DNA of 64,000 bases from the NCBI RefSeq assembly GCF_026626335.1, contig NZ_JAPNTZ010000024.1:62001-126000 (forward strand), read 5' to 3'. The position numbers were made by a program, and so were the translations under genes. Below, one piece after another: positions 29,224 through 38,102 of the stretch. The notes below the pieces were generated by a model. The model saw nothing but the letters and a program-made list of their open reading frames with translations. It was not told the origin of the DNA and ran no database searches. Source of the stretch: Paractinoplanes pyxinae (lineage in GTDB: Bacteria > Actinomycetota > Actinomycetes > Mycobacteriales > Micromonosporaceae). The first letter of the stretch is position 1; every line of letters begins with the position of its first letter.

Positions 29224-29849
29224 TCCTCGCCCTCCCCTTCGTCGTCGTCTTCGTCTTCGTCGTCGTCGTCTTCGTCGAATTCGGCCTCGTCCAGCCGCTT
29301 GAACTCGATCTGCACCTTGCCCGGGCCGAGCTCGTCGTAGCGCAGCTCACGCGGGGCGCCGTCGACGTCGAGCACGATGCCCTCGTCGCCGGCCTCGGTG
29401 ATCCGGCCGGTCAGCCCGTTGACCGCGACCAGCCGGCCGCGGTTGCGCCGCCAGTGCCGGGGCAGGGTGAGCGGCCGGTCGACGCCGGGCGAGCCGACCT
29501 CGAGCTGGTACTCGCCGGCCAGCACCTCCTGGCCCGCTTCCTCGGCCGCGTCGAGCGCGGCGGAGATCTCGCGGCTGACCACGGCCACGTCGTCGAGGCT
29601 GATGCCGCCGTCGGTGTCGACCAGCACGCGCACCACGTGGCGGCGGCCGGCCCGGGCGACGGAGACGTCCTCGAGGTCGTAGCCGGCGGCCGAGATGACC
29701 GGTTCGATCACCGCGCTCACCCGGGCCCGGGCGGCCTTGAGGTCGATGCGCGGGGCGGCGGGAACGCGGGGCTCCTCGTCCTCCCGGCGGCGCCGCGCGC
29801 CCGGACGCTGGCCAGGCCGGGCGCCGGCGCGACCACCACGCTGCGTCAT
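29220..29849 (-). CDS. rimP: Ribosome maturation factor RimP
   Basis: A 209-residue 30S assembly factor. ATG 29849 (MTQRGGRAGARPGQRPGARR) is chosen because GGAAGG precedes it; a basic head of about 35 residues leads into the conserved core (VIEPVISAAGYDLEDVSV; YQLEVGSPGVDRPLT). The last 20 residues are almost only Asp, Glu and Gly, an acidic tail seen in some actinobacterial homologues. It is the first gene of the rimP-nusA-ylxR-infB transcript; the frame stays open upstream but without homology. Confidence 0.95.
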   Translation of the reverse strand: MTQRGGRAGARPGQRPGARRRREDEEPRVPAAPRIDLKAARARVSAVIEPVISAAGYDLEDVSVARAGRRHVVRVLVDTDGGISLDDVAVVSREISAALDAAEEAGQEVLAGEYQLEVGSPGVDRPLTLPRHWRRNRGRLVAVNGLTGRITEAGDEGIVLDVDGAPRELRYDELGPGKVQIEFKRLDEAEFDEDDDDEDEDDDEGEGEE

Positions 29850-30026
29850 CGGTGCTCGACCTTCCTTCAGCAAATGGACAAACGACTGTATGCCGCCGGG
29901 CTGGAAAGCCCCGCGGCTGAGACAGAGCGTAACGCGCTGCGGCCGGAGCCGGTCGAGCGCCGCACCGAATCCGCGCCATCCGCAGCTCACGGCGCGTCTC
30001 TCATGGTGTTGACTGGCGCGGTGCGG

Positions 30027-30497
30027 ATGAGTGTGACGCGACACAGCCGGCGGTGGGTGCTGGGGGCCGCGGCCGGTCTCGGCGCGGCCGGCCTGACCGG
30101 CTGCGGGCTCCTCGACGACGAGCCCGAGCCGCCCGAGGTCCCCGATCCGCTGCAGCCGCTGCTCGACGAGGCGGTGGCGCTGGCCGCGTCCTACGACCGG
30201 GCGATCGTGAGCCAGCCCGGTCTGGCCACGCGGCTCACTCCCCTGGCCGACGACCACCGCGCCCACGCCACCGAGCTGGCCCGGCTGATCGGAAAGTCTC
30301 TGCCTTCGACCAGCGCCAGTTCTGTGCCCAGCGCACCGGCCGGCGCCGCGGCGGAAACAGTTGCTTCGCTGCGCACGGCCGAGCAGACGGCGCAGAAGAA
30401 CGCGGTGGCGGCGTGCAAGTCCGCCCCGGCCGATCGGGCGGCTCTGGTCGGTTCCATCGCCGCCTGCCGGGCCACCCATGCGGAGGCCCTGCGGTGA
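30027..30497 (+). CDS. Tat lipoprotein with diverged ferritin-like fold
   Basis: A 156-residue protein. The N-terminus has a twin-arginine motif (SRRWVLGAA) and lipobox LTGC (Cys about residue 27), so it is probably a Tat-exported lipoprotein. The mature part looks like a four-helix bundle, with DDHRAHATELARLIG resembling the His/Glu helix of ferritin-like proteins, and TAEQTAQKNAVAACKSAPAD late. It overlaps the DUF4439 gene by 3 bases. ATG 30003 upstream is an alternative start. Function unknown. Confidence 0.7.
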   Translation: MSVTRHSRRWVLGAAAGLGAAGLTGCGLLDDEPEPPEVPDPLQPLLDEAVALAASYDRAIVSQPGLATRLTPLADDHRAHATELARLIGKSLPSTSASSVPSAPAGAAAETVASLRTAEQTAQKNAVAACKSAPADRAALVGSIAACRATHAEALR

Positions 30498-30919
30498 ACC
30501 CGCAACTGGGGGCTGCGCTCGCGGCGGAAGAGGCGGCTATTTACGCGTACGGAGTTATCGGGGTCAATCTCAACAGTCGGGGTGACGAAACCGAGGCGCG
30601 CATGGCCGAGCAGGCCCACCGGGTCCGCCGCGACTACCTGGTGGCCCGCATGGCGCAGCTCAAGGCCAGCGCCGCGCCCTCGCCGGCCGGCTACGACCTG
30701 CCGTTCCCGGTGACCGACCGGGCGAGCGCGCTCAAGCTGGCGGTCCAGGTCGAGGACGGGGTCGCCCAGTCGTGGCGGCCGGTGCTGGGCGTGACCACGG
30801 GCGCCGACCGGGGCACCGCGCTGGCCGCGATGACCGAGGCCGCCGTGCGCGCCACCCGCTGGCGCCGCCTGGCCGAGGTCACCCCCGTGACGCTTCCGTT
30901 CCCCGGCCGCCCTGCCTGA
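30494..30919 (+). CDS. Ferritin-like DUF4439 protein
   Basis: A 141-residue protein starting with GTG 30494 within the stop of the preceding lipoprotein gene, so the two are translationally coupled. VNPQLGAALAAEEAAIYAYG and DETEARMAEQAHRVRRDYL give the E...ExxH-like pattern of DUF4439, a ferritin-like four-helix family of unknown function in actinobacteria. No signal peptide is seen, so this subunit is cytoplasmic while its partner is lipid-anchored. Confidence 0.83.
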   Translation: MNPQLGAALAAEEAAIYAYGVIGVNLNSRGDETEARMAEQAHRVRRDYLVARMAQLKASAAPSPAGYDLPFPVTDRASALKLAVQVEDGVAQSWRPVLGVTTGADRGTALAAMTEAAVRATRWRRLAEVTPVTLPFPGRPA

Positions 30920-30971
30920 GGGGAATGTCCCTTTCCTAGCTACGCGCTGTAGACCTTCCGCGTACGCATGG

Positions 30972-31697
30972 ATGCCCGAGAATGGCGGGGTGCAGGACGA
31001 GATCGACTTCACCTCGCCGCGGGGACGCCTGGCCGTCCGCCTGCGTGATGTGATCGAGCGCCGCTGGTCGGCCGAGGTGCAGGCGATCGGCGTGCACGGC
31101 TCGCTGGCCCACGGCGACGACCACGACGGCAGCGACGTCAACCTGACCGTCGTCACCTACCGCCCGGGCGCCGGCCCCCGGTCCGCGCTGCGCAAGGTGG
31201 ACGGCGTCCTGGTCGACCTGCGGGTGGTGAGCGCCGACGAGGGACTGCGCCAGGCTCAGCAGCTGACGCCGCGCTGGCCGCTCGAGGCGGAACGGTTCGT
31301 CACCACCCGCGCGCTGCACGACCCGCGCGGCTGGTTCGGCCGGCTGCGCGACGCCCACCTGGGTCGCCTGGCCGAGGCCCGGCCGCCCGAGTTCAGCGGG
31401 CTGGCCCGGCACGACTGGCAGGTCGCCTCGGCCGCGCACAGCCGGGCCGTGCGGCTGGCCGAGTGGTACGAGACGGACGCCGCGCTGGTGATGATCGCCG
31501 AGTCGCGGCTGCACGCCGCCCTGGTCGCGGGGCTTCTCAGCCGTACGTACTTCCGCAACGCGGCCGACGCGGTCAAGCGCACCGGCCTGGCCGGGGCCGA
31601 CGTGCAGGAGCTGGGCGGGGTGCTCAAGCAGCAGGCCGAGGAGCTGACCGCCCGGGGCAAGCCGGTCGACGGCAACCTGGCCCTGCTGTTCGAGTGA
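30972..31697 (+). CDS. Nucleotidyltransferase-domain protein
   Basis: A 241-residue protein with a minimal nucleotidyltransferase core: VHGSLAHGDDHDGSDVNLTVV (GS...D-x-D-like metal site; the second Asp position reads Asn) near residue 42 and VDGVLVDLRVV. The rest is helical, with QQLTPRWPLEAERFVTTRAL, like kanamycin-type or HEPN-linked transferases. Start at ATG 30972, with GTG 30990 possible. The stop TGA abuts the convergent stop at 31698 with no gap. Substrate unknown. Confidence 0.72.
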   Translation: MPENGGVQDEIDFTSPRGRLAVRLRDVIERRWSAEVQAIGVHGSLAHGDDHDGSDVNLTVVTYRPGAGPRSALRKVDGVLVDLRVVSADEGLRQAQQLTPRWPLEAERFVTTRALHDPRGWFGRLRDAHLGRLAEARPPEFSGLARHDWQVASAAHSRAVRLAEWYETDAALVMIAESRLHAALVAGLLSRTYFRNAADAVKRTGLAGADVQELGGVLKQQAEELTARGKPVDGNLALLFE

Positions 31698-32396
31698 TCA
31701 CCCCGTGCTGACGCCGATCAGCGCGCCGACGCCGTAGGTGACCGCGGCCGCCAGCGCGCCCAGCGCGAGCTGCCGCAGCCCGCCCTTCCACCACGGCCGG
31801 GAGGTGAATCGCCCGACGACCGCGCCGACGGTGAAGAGCCCGAGCCCGCCCACGGCCAGCGCGAGCCACAGGCTGTCGAAGCCCAGCAGATAGGTGAGCA
31901 GCGGGATCAGCGCGCCCACGGCGAAGCACACGAACGACGACCCGGCCGCCGTCCACGGGCTGGGCAGCTCGTCGGGCACGACGCCCAGCTCTTCCTGCGC
32001 GTGCACCCGCAACGCCTGGTCCGGGTGCTCCTTGAGGATGTCGGCGACCTGGCGGGCCAGCGGCTCGGGCAGCCCCTGGGCCACCCACCGGGCGACCTGC
32101 TCGTCGGCCTCACCCTCGGGATTCTGGGTCAGCTCGCGCAGCTCTATCGCGAGCTCGGCCGCCACCTGCTCGTTCTGGGTGCGCACGCTGGTGTACTCGC
32201 CGATGCCCATCGAGATCGCCCCGGCCACCAGACCGGCCACCCCGGTCAGCACCAGGGTGTGCCGGTCGACGCCGCCGCCGCCGACGCCGGCGATCAGCGC
32301 GATGTTGGTCACCAGGCCGTCCATCGCGCCGAAGGTGGCCGCCCGCAGCCAGCCGCCGGAGACGTCGGCGTGGTGGTGCTCCCGCACCGGTGTCAC
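31698..32396 (-). CDS. VIT1/CCC1 family iron/manganese transporter
   Basis: A 232-residue membrane protein. GTG 32396 overlaps the map stop (GTGA), giving VTPVREHHHADVSGGWLRAA. Helix 1 region ATFGAMDGLVTNIALIAGV and SMGIGEYTSVRTQNEQ are family signatures, and the cytoplasmic metal-binding helical stretch of about 80 residues (with ELREL and DILKEHPDQALRVHAQEELG) separates helices 2 and 3. It should move Fe2+ or Mn2+ out of the cytoplasm. Coupling to map, a metal-dependent enzyme, is notable. Confidence 0.92.
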   Translation of the reverse strand: MTPVREHHHADVSGGWLRAATFGAMDGLVTNIALIAGVGGGGVDRHTLVLTGVAGLVAGAISMGIGEYTSVRTQNEQVAAELAIELRELTQNPEGEADEQVARWVAQGLPEPLARQVADILKEHPDQALRVHAQEELGVVPDELPSPWTAAGSSFVCFAVGALIPLLTYLLGFDSLWLALAVGGLGLFTVGAVVGRFTSRPWWKGGLRQLALGALAAAVTYGVGALIGVSTG

Positions 32397-33256
32397 GGCA
32401 GCGTCAGGATCTCGGCGCCGTCGTCGGTGACCACCAGGGTGTGCTCGAACTGGGCCGTCCACTTGCGGTCTTTGGTGACGACCGTCCAGCCGTCCTTCCA
32501 CACCTCGTACTCGTACGTGCCGAGGGTGATCATCGGCTCGATGGTGAAGGTCATGCCCGGTTCCATCACCGTGTCGAGGCGCGGGTTGTCGTAGTGCGGG
32601 ATGTAGAGCCCGGAATGGAACGTCTCACCGATGCCGTGACCGGTGAAGTCGCGCACCACGCCGTAGCCGAAGCGGCGCGCGTACGACTCGATGACCCGGC
32701 CGATCACGTTGATCGGGCGGCCCGGCGCGACCGCCTTGATGCCGCGCATCATGGCCTCGTGCGTGCGCTCGACCAGCAGGCGGGCCTCTTCGCTGGGCTC
32801 GCCGACCAGGAACGTCGCGTCGGTGTCGCCGTGCACCCCGTCGAGGTAGGCGGTGACGTCGACGTTGATGATGTCGCCGTCCTCGAGCACCGTCGAGTCG
32901 GGGATGCCGTGACAGATCACCTCGTTGAGCGAGGTGCAGCACGACTTGGGGAAGCCCTTGTAGCCCAGGGTGGACGGGTAGGCCCCGTGGTCGCACAGGA
33001 ACTCGTGCACGACGGCGTCGATCTCGTCGGTGGTGACGCCGGGCTTGGAGTGCTCACCGGCGAGCTGGGTGGCCTGCGCCGCCAGCCGCCCCGCGACCCG
33101 CATCTTCTCGATGGTCTCCGGGGTCTGCACGTGCGATCCGCGCCACTCTTTCGGGCGCTTCTTGCCGACGTACTCGGGGCGGACGATCTGCGCCGGGACC
33201 GCCCGCCAGGGCGACTGCTGTCCCGGCGCCAGTGGGGCGCGAACGGTCATACCCAA
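32393..33256 (-). CDS. map: Type I methionine aminopeptidase
   Basis: A 287-residue enzyme that removes N-terminal Met from new proteins. Metal ligands are visible in NVDVTAYLDGVHGDTDATF (two Asp), GHGIGETFHSG (His) and the C-terminal FTIEPM (Glu) and DGAEIL region. The N-terminal 40-residue extension with several prolines (RAPLAPGQQSPWRAVPAQIV) matches the MapB-type enzymes of actinobacteria that dock on the ribosome. ATG 33256. Divergent from the STAS gene. Confidence 0.96.
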   Translation of the reverse strand: MGMTVRAPLAPGQQSPWRAVPAQIVRPEYVGKKRPKEWRGSHVQTPETIEKMRVAGRLAAQATQLAGEHSKPGVTTDEIDAVVHEFLCDHGAYPSTLGYKGFPKSCCTSLNEVICHGIPDSTVLEDGDIINVDVTAYLDGVHGDTDATFLVGEPSEEARLLVERTHEAMMRGIKAVAPGRPINVIGRVIESYARRFGYGVVRDFTGHGIGETFHSGLYIPHYDNPRLDTVMEPGMTFTIEPMITLGTYEYEVWKDGWTVVTKDRKWTAQFEHTLVVTDDGAEILTLP

Positions 33257-33370
33257 AGCCTATAGCCGTCGGCGGCGCGTCAACTGTGTCGGCCGCCGCA
33301 CCATAACGGCTCTGTTGAGGCCGATCGACCGGTTCTTGCCGCCCCCGGGCCCCTGTGTAATCGTGTCAGC

Positions 33371-33682
33371 GTGGATCAAGAGGGGGCGGACCCGAACTTC
33401 ACCAGCACGGCTGCCCTGGGGGCGGACCGGGTCGTGGTGACGGTCACCGGCGAGGTGGACATGTCCACCGCGGACGCCATGTACGAGAGCGGCACGAAGG
33501 ACGACGCGCCCGCGGCGACCCTGGATCTGCGAGGGGTCACGTTCTTCGACTCGGCCGCGATTCATGCGCTGCTGCGGCTGGCCGAGCGCTACGGCGACCG
33601 GCTCACCGTGCTGCCGTCGCCGCAGGTGCGCCGGGTGCTCGAGATCTCGGGGCTGTCGACCCAGCCCTGGCTCAGCGACTGA
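33371..33682 (+). CDS. STAS domain anti-sigma factor antagonist
   Basis: A 103-residue single STAS domain with GTG start 33371. The strand VVVTVTGEVDMSTAD and the phosphorylation-site motif TLDLRGVTFFDSAAIHALL (Ser in DSxAI, near residue 57) are intact, so it can be phosphorylated by an RsbW-type kinase. Its 3' end overlaps by 11 bp the convergent giant gene that carries both a PP2C phosphatase and an RsbW-like kinase domain, its likely phosphatase and kinase. No anti-sigma or sigma gene is linked. Confidence 0.9.
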   Translation: MDQEGADPNFTSTAALGADRVVVTVTGEVDMSTADAMYESGTKDDAPAATLDLRGVTFFDSAAIHALLRLAERYGDRLTVLPSPQVRRVLEISGLSTQPWLSD

Positions 33683-36600
33683 GGCGGCGCCGCAGCGTCA
33701 CCGCCGTGCCGGCCTCGGACCGCACCACCGACAGCTCGGTCAGCGCGCCGATCAGGGCCAGCCCGCGGCCGCGGAACCCGCCCGACTCGCTGGGCTTCCA
33801 GTGGCCGGTGTCCCGGACCGTGACGACCACCGAGTCGTCGGTCACCGCGGCCTCCACCGTGATGCTGGCCTCGGCCGGGTCGAGCGGGTGCTCGATCGCG
33901 TTGGCGGCGGCCTCCGACACGGCCACGGTCAGGTCGAAGGCGTCCTCCTCGGGCACCTCGTTGCCGGTCAGGAAGTCGTCCAGGCGGCGGCGGAGCACGG
34001 TCAGCCGGGTCGGCTCGGCCGGCAGCCGCAGCACGAACTCGCGCGGCTCGGTCGCCTCCAGCGCGAGCAGGGCGATGTCGTCGCGCCGGGGCCGGCGGGC
34101 CGCCTTGGCGAGAAGCGAGTCCAGCAGGTCCTCCACGTGTTCGGCCGGCTTGGCGGCGTCGCTGATCAGTTCGGCCAGCCCGGCGTCGATGCCGGTCTGC
34201 CTGTCCTCGACCAGGCCGTCGGTGTAGAGCAGCAGCCGCGAGTTGCCGGGGATGTCAGTCGTCAGTGTCGGGTAGTCGGCCTCGGACAGGGCGCCGATCG
34301 GCGGACCGAGAGCCGACGAGTAGAGGAACGAGCCGACCTCGCCCGGCGGCACGAGCACCGGCGGCGGATGCCCGGCCGACGAGTAGTGCAGCCGCCGCTG
34401 CCGCGGGTCGAAGCGCACGCAGACCACGGTGGCGAACTGCCGCCGGCCCAGGTTGTCGACGAGCCGGTTCAGCCTGGTCAGGGCGTCGCCGCAGTCGAAG
34501 CCCTCGAGGATGTAGGCCCGCAACGCGTTGCGCAGCTGCCCCATGCCGGCCGCGGCCTGCACGCCCTTGCCGACCACGTCGCCGATGACCAGGTACAGCT
34601 GGTCGCCGGGGGCGGCGATCACGTCGTACCAGTCGCCGCCGACCTCGGCCTCGCTGCTGCCCGGCAGGTAGCGGCTGGCCACGACGGCGCCCGGCACCCG
34701 GGGCAGCGTCGGCGGCAGCAGGCTGTGCTGCAGGGTGGTGGCGATCCGGTGCTCGGCCTCGTACAGGCGGGCGTTCTTGATCCGCAGCCCGATGATGCGG
34801 GCCAGCTGGGTGAGCACGGCCAGTTCCGGGGTGGCCCGCGGGGAGGCCCACACCCGCAGCTCGCCGACGGTGGCGCCGGTGGTGTCGGGCAGCGGCAGCA
34901 CGACGTCGGGCGGGGTCTGCGGGTCGGCCCCGCCGTCCACCTCGGCCCGGGCGCCGGGCACGGTGACCACCACCCGGCCGGCCGTGGTCATGTCGCGCAC
35001 GTGGCGGGCGGCCACGTCGAGCACCTCGGCCGTGGTGCGCACGGTGCTCACCGCGACAGCCACGTCGACGAGGCCCTGCAGCCGGCTGGTGATCTCGCGG
35101 CGGGCCTGGCCGAGGTCGAGGTTGGCCCGCACCCGGGCCGTCAGGTCGCGCGCCGAGAACGGCTTGACCAGGTAGTCGTCGGCGCCGGCGGCCAGCCCCT
35201 CGCTCGAGGCCTCCTCGCCGGCCCGGGCCGAGAGCACCACGATGGGCACCTCGCGGGTGCGCTCACCGGCCCGCAGGGCGGCGATCAGGCCGAAGCCGTC
35301 CAGGCGGGGCATCATGACGTCGGTCAGCACCAGGTCGTACTCGTTGCGCTCGGCCAGCTCGAGGGCGGCCCGGCCGTCGACCGCGGTTGTGACGTCCCAC
35401 AGCGGGCGCAGCAGCCGGGCCAGGTGGTCGCGCAGGTCGGCGTTGTCGTCGACCAGCAGAATGCGGCCGCGGGGACGGTCGGCGGGCACGGGGGAAACGG
35501 CCGGGAGCGGGGCCGGCTCGTCCCCGGTCCACCAGTGCTCGGCCTCCTCGACGTACGGCCGGGCGTCGAACTCGGCCACCACCCGCTCGCCGCCGCCGGC
35601 CAGGCGGTCGGGCGGCAGATGGGCCGTGCCGAAGGGGACGGTGACCGTGAAGACGCTGCCCTCGCCGGGCTCGCTCTCGACGCCGGCCGTGCCGCCGTGC
35701 AGCTCGGCCAGCTCCCGCACCAGGGCCAGACCGATGCCGGTGCCCTCGTGGCTGCGCGACCAGGCGCCGGTGACCCGGTGGAAGCGGTCGAACAGCAACG
35801 GCAGCTGGTCGGCCGGGATGCCGACGCCGGTGTCGCGCACGGTGAGCTCGGCCCCGCGGTCGCCGGCCCGGATCCGGACGTCGATGCGCCCGCGCTCGGT
35901 GAACTTGACCGCGTTGGAGAGCAGGTTGAGGACGATCTTCTCCCACATCTCGCGGTCGACGTGGACCGGCGCCGGCAGCGGGGGCGCGTCGACCGACAGC
36001 ACGAGCCCGGCCCGCTCGGCGGCCGAGCGGAACGTGCTGGCCAGCCGGGCGGTGTAGTCGGCGAGGTCGGTCGGCCGATAGGCGGCGCGCAGCCGGCCCG
36101 ACTCGAGCCGCGAGAAGTCGAGGATCGTGTTGACCAGCTTGAGCAGCCGCAGGCCGTTGCGCTGCATGGGCAGAAGCCGTTCACGCTGGTCGGCCGGCAG
36201 TTCCGGGTCGTCGAGCAGGTCTTCGAGCGGGCCGAGGATCAACGTCAGCGGCGTACGGAACTCGTGGCTCACGTTCGAGAAGAAGGCCGTCTTGGCGCGG
36301 TCGAGGGCGGCCAGCCCGACCGCGCGGGCGCGCTCCTGCTCGTACGCCCGCAGGTTGCCCACGGCCCGCGAGATCTGCGCCGTCGCCAGCTCCAGGAAGT
36401 TGCGGTAGCCGCCGCCCAGGGCCAGGTAGCGGCTCACTCCCACCACCAGCGCGCCGACCCGCTGCGTGCCCACGCTGACCGGCAGCACCAGCGCCCGGTC
36501 GGCGGCTGAGGGCGGCGCGTCGGCGATCTCGCGCAGGGCGCCCGAGGCCTCCTGCCCGGTCTCGATCACCTGGCGGACCACCGGGGGCAGCGCCTCGAGC

Positions 36601-37256
36601 CCGGTCACCTCGTCGAGGAGCTCGAGCTTGGCGTACGGGACGTCGGCCGCGTTCTCGGCGAACACCGCCGCCACCTCGGCCGCCAGGGCCGCCTGGTCGG
36701 GCGAGTCGGCCAGCCGCGAGCCGAGCGCGCTCAGCGTGCGCACCCGCCGCTCGCCGAGCACCCGACCGGTGGTGTCGGTGACGATGCAGAAGATGCCCTC
36801 GACCCGGTCGCCCTCGGTGCGGATGGGATCGTACGAGATGTCGAAGTACGTCTCTTCGAGGAAGCCGTGCCGTTCGAGCATGAACGGGTGGTCGGCCGCC
36901 CAGAACGCCTCGCCGTCGGCCCGTACCCCGTCAAACAGGATCTTGAGTACGGACCACGCCTCGGCCCACATCTCGTGACCCGGCCGGCCCAGGAAGGCGG
37001 GGTGTTTGTCGCCCATCGCGGAGATGTAGGCGTCGTTGTAGAGGGCGCAGTACTGCGGGCCCCAGAAGATGCAGATCTGAGCCCGCGAGGCGAGCATCGT
37101 CGCCACCGCGCTCTGCAGCTCGGGCGGCCACCCGGCGGGCTCGCCCACCGGGCTGGCCGACCAGTCGAATTCGAGCATGCGACGGCCCATCTCGCCGCCC
37201 CGCTCGAAAGCCGCGCGGAGCCGGCTCGGAAGGACGTCGTCCGAGCTCGCGCCCAT
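33672..37256 (-). CDS. PAS-GAF-HK-REC-GAF-PP2C-RsbW fusion sensor phosphatase
   Basis: A 1,194-residue cytoplasmic signalling protein; ATG 37256 has GGGAGGG just before it. Domains in order: PAS-like (about 25-165), GAF (190-310), HisKA with SHEFRTPLT (His about 331), HATPase (GTGIGLALVRELAELHGG), receiver (ILLVDDNADLRDH from about 600; acceptor Asp in LTDVMMPRLDG about 645), a second GAF (705-835), SpoIIE/PP2C phosphatase (EVGGDWYDVI about 875; SSAGHPPPVL; YTDGLVEDR), and a C-terminal RsbW-like HATPase (SEAAANAIEHPLD about 1117). All key residues seem present. It could both phosphorylate and dephosphorylate STAS proteins such as the convergent one at 33371. Confidence 0.93.
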   Translation of the reverse strand: MGASSDDVLPSRLRAAFERGGEMGRRMLEFDWSASPVGEPAGWPPELQSAVATMLASRAQICIFWGPQYCALYNDAYISAMGDKHPAFLGRPGHEMWAEAWSVLKILFDGVRADGEAFWAADHPFMLERHGFLEETYFDISYDPIRTEGDRVEGIFCIVTDTTGRVLGERRVRTLSALGSRLADSPDQAALAAEVAAVFAENAADVPYAKLELLDEVTGLEALPPVVRQVIETGQEASGALREIADAPPSAADRALVLPVSVGTQRVGALVVGVSRYLALGGGYRNFLELATAQISRAVGNLRAYEQERARAVGLAALDRAKTAFFSNVSHEFRTPLTLILGPLEDLLDDPELPADQRERLLPMQRNGLRLLKLVNTILDFSRLESGRLRAAYRPTDLADYTARLASTFRSAAERAGLVLSVDAPPLPAPVHVDREMWEKIVLNLLSNAVKFTERGRIDVRIRAGDRGAELTVRDTGVGIPADQLPLLFDRFHRVTGAWSRSHEGTGIGLALVRELAELHGGTAGVESEPGEGSVFTVTVPFGTAHLPPDRLAGGGERVVAEFDARPYVEEAEHWWTGDEPAPLPAVSPVPADRPRGRILLVDDNADLRDHLARLLRPLWDVTTAVDGRAALELAERNEYDLVLTDVMMPRLDGFGLIAALRAGERTREVPIVVLSARAGEEASSEGLAAGADDYLVKPFSARDLTARVRANLDLGQARREITSRLQGLVDVAVAVSTVRTTAEVLDVAARHVRDMTTAGRVVVTVPGARAEVDGGADPQTPPDVVLPLPDTTGATVGELRVWASPRATPELAVLTQLARIIGLRIKNARLYEAEHRIATTLQHSLLPPTLPRVPGAVVASRYLPGSSEAEVGGDWYDVIAAPGDQLYLVIGDVVGKGVQAAAGMGQLRNALRAYILEGFDCGDALTRLNRLVDNLGRRQFATVVCVRFDPRQRRLHYSSAGHPPPVLVPPGEVGSFLYSSALGPPIGALSEADYPTLTTDIPGNSRLLLYTDGLVEDRQTGIDAGLAELISDAAKPAEHVEDLLDSLLAKAARRPRRDDIALLALEATEPREFVLRLPAEPTRLTVLRRRLDDFLTGNEVPEEDAFDLTVAVSEAAANAIEHPLDPAEASITVEAAVTDDSVVVTVRDTGHWKPSESGGFRGRGLALIGALTELSVVRSEAGTAVTLRRRLSR

Positions 37257-37332
37257 GGCCCTCCCACCCGTACGACCAACCGGTTCGGTTGAGCACCGTA
37301 ACACCGTGAACCCGGCTCGGCGCGGCGAGTGG

Positions 37333-38082
37333 TTACGCGGCGAAGGCTTCCGGCTTCAGACCGGAGCGGCGGGCCGCCGCTTCGACCAGCGCGGCGAAGA
37401 CCCGGAGGTCGTTGGTGCGCTCGGGGTGCCACTGCACTCCCACGGCGTACGTGTAATTCGGGTCCTCGATCGCCTCGATGACCCGGTCGTCGGGGCACCA
37501 GCCGGTCGCGGTGAACGAGCCCGGGTCGTCGACGCCCTGGTGGTGGAACGAGTTCACGATGGTGTGCGCGCCCAGCAGCCCGTGCACGATGGAGCCGGGC
37601 TCGGTGATCAGATCGTGCCGCCCGTACGCGGAGGCGTCGGCGGCCAGCGGGTCGGTGCCGGACGCGGCCCGGTGCCGGTCGTGGCCGATCAGGTCGGGCA
37701 GGTGCTGGTGCAGCGAGCCCCCGGCGGCGACGGCCATCACCTGCATGCCCCGGCACACACCGAGCAGCGGCAGGTCGGTCTCGAGGGCGGCCTTCATCAG
37801 CAGCAGCTCGGACTCGTCGCGCTCCTTGTCGATCTCGGTCTCCGGATGCCGTTCGGCTCCCCAGTACGCCGGGTCGATGTCGCCGCCGCCGCAGAAGACG
37901 ATGCCGTCCAGCGACTCGAGGACGTCGGCGCCGGGGTCGTCCGGGGTGATCAGCACGGCACGGCCGCCGACGGCGTGCACGGCTCGTACGTACGTCATGG
38001 GGAGCATGCCCGCCACGAGGTCGTTGCTGCCGTACTGGACCTGCTGGGCGTACGAGGTCATGCCGATCAAGGGCCTGCGCAT
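37333..38082 (-). CDS. Gamma-glutamyl hydrolase, PuuD-like class I amidotransferase (copy 2)
   Basis: A 249-residue class I glutamine-amidotransferase-fold hydrolase. ATG 38082 has GAGGAGGAAAG 8 bp before it. The nucleophile elbow is LLGVCRGMQVMAVAAGG (Cys near residue 115), the active-site His-Glu is in VGVQWHPERTND, and NSFHHQGVDDPG is the PuuD-type substrate loop. It should cleave the gamma-glutamyl bond of an oxidised gamma-glutamyl amine and free glutamate. It is the last gene of the operon; a second related copy lies immediately upstream. Confidence 0.9.
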   Translation of the reverse strand: MRRPLIGMTSYAQQVQYGSNDLVAGMLPMTYVRAVHAVGGRAVLITPDDPGADVLESLDGIVFCGGGDIDPAYWGAERHPETEIDKERDESELLLMKAALETDLPLLGVCRGMQVMAVAAGGSLHQHLPDLIGHDRHRAASGTDPLAADASAYGRHDLITEPGSIVHGLLGAHTIVNSFHHQGVDDPGSFTATGWCPDDRVIEAIEDPNYTYAVGVQWHPERTNDLRVFAALVEAAARRSGLKPEAFAA

Positions 38083-38102
38083 GTGGTGCTTTCCTCCTCG
38101 AG

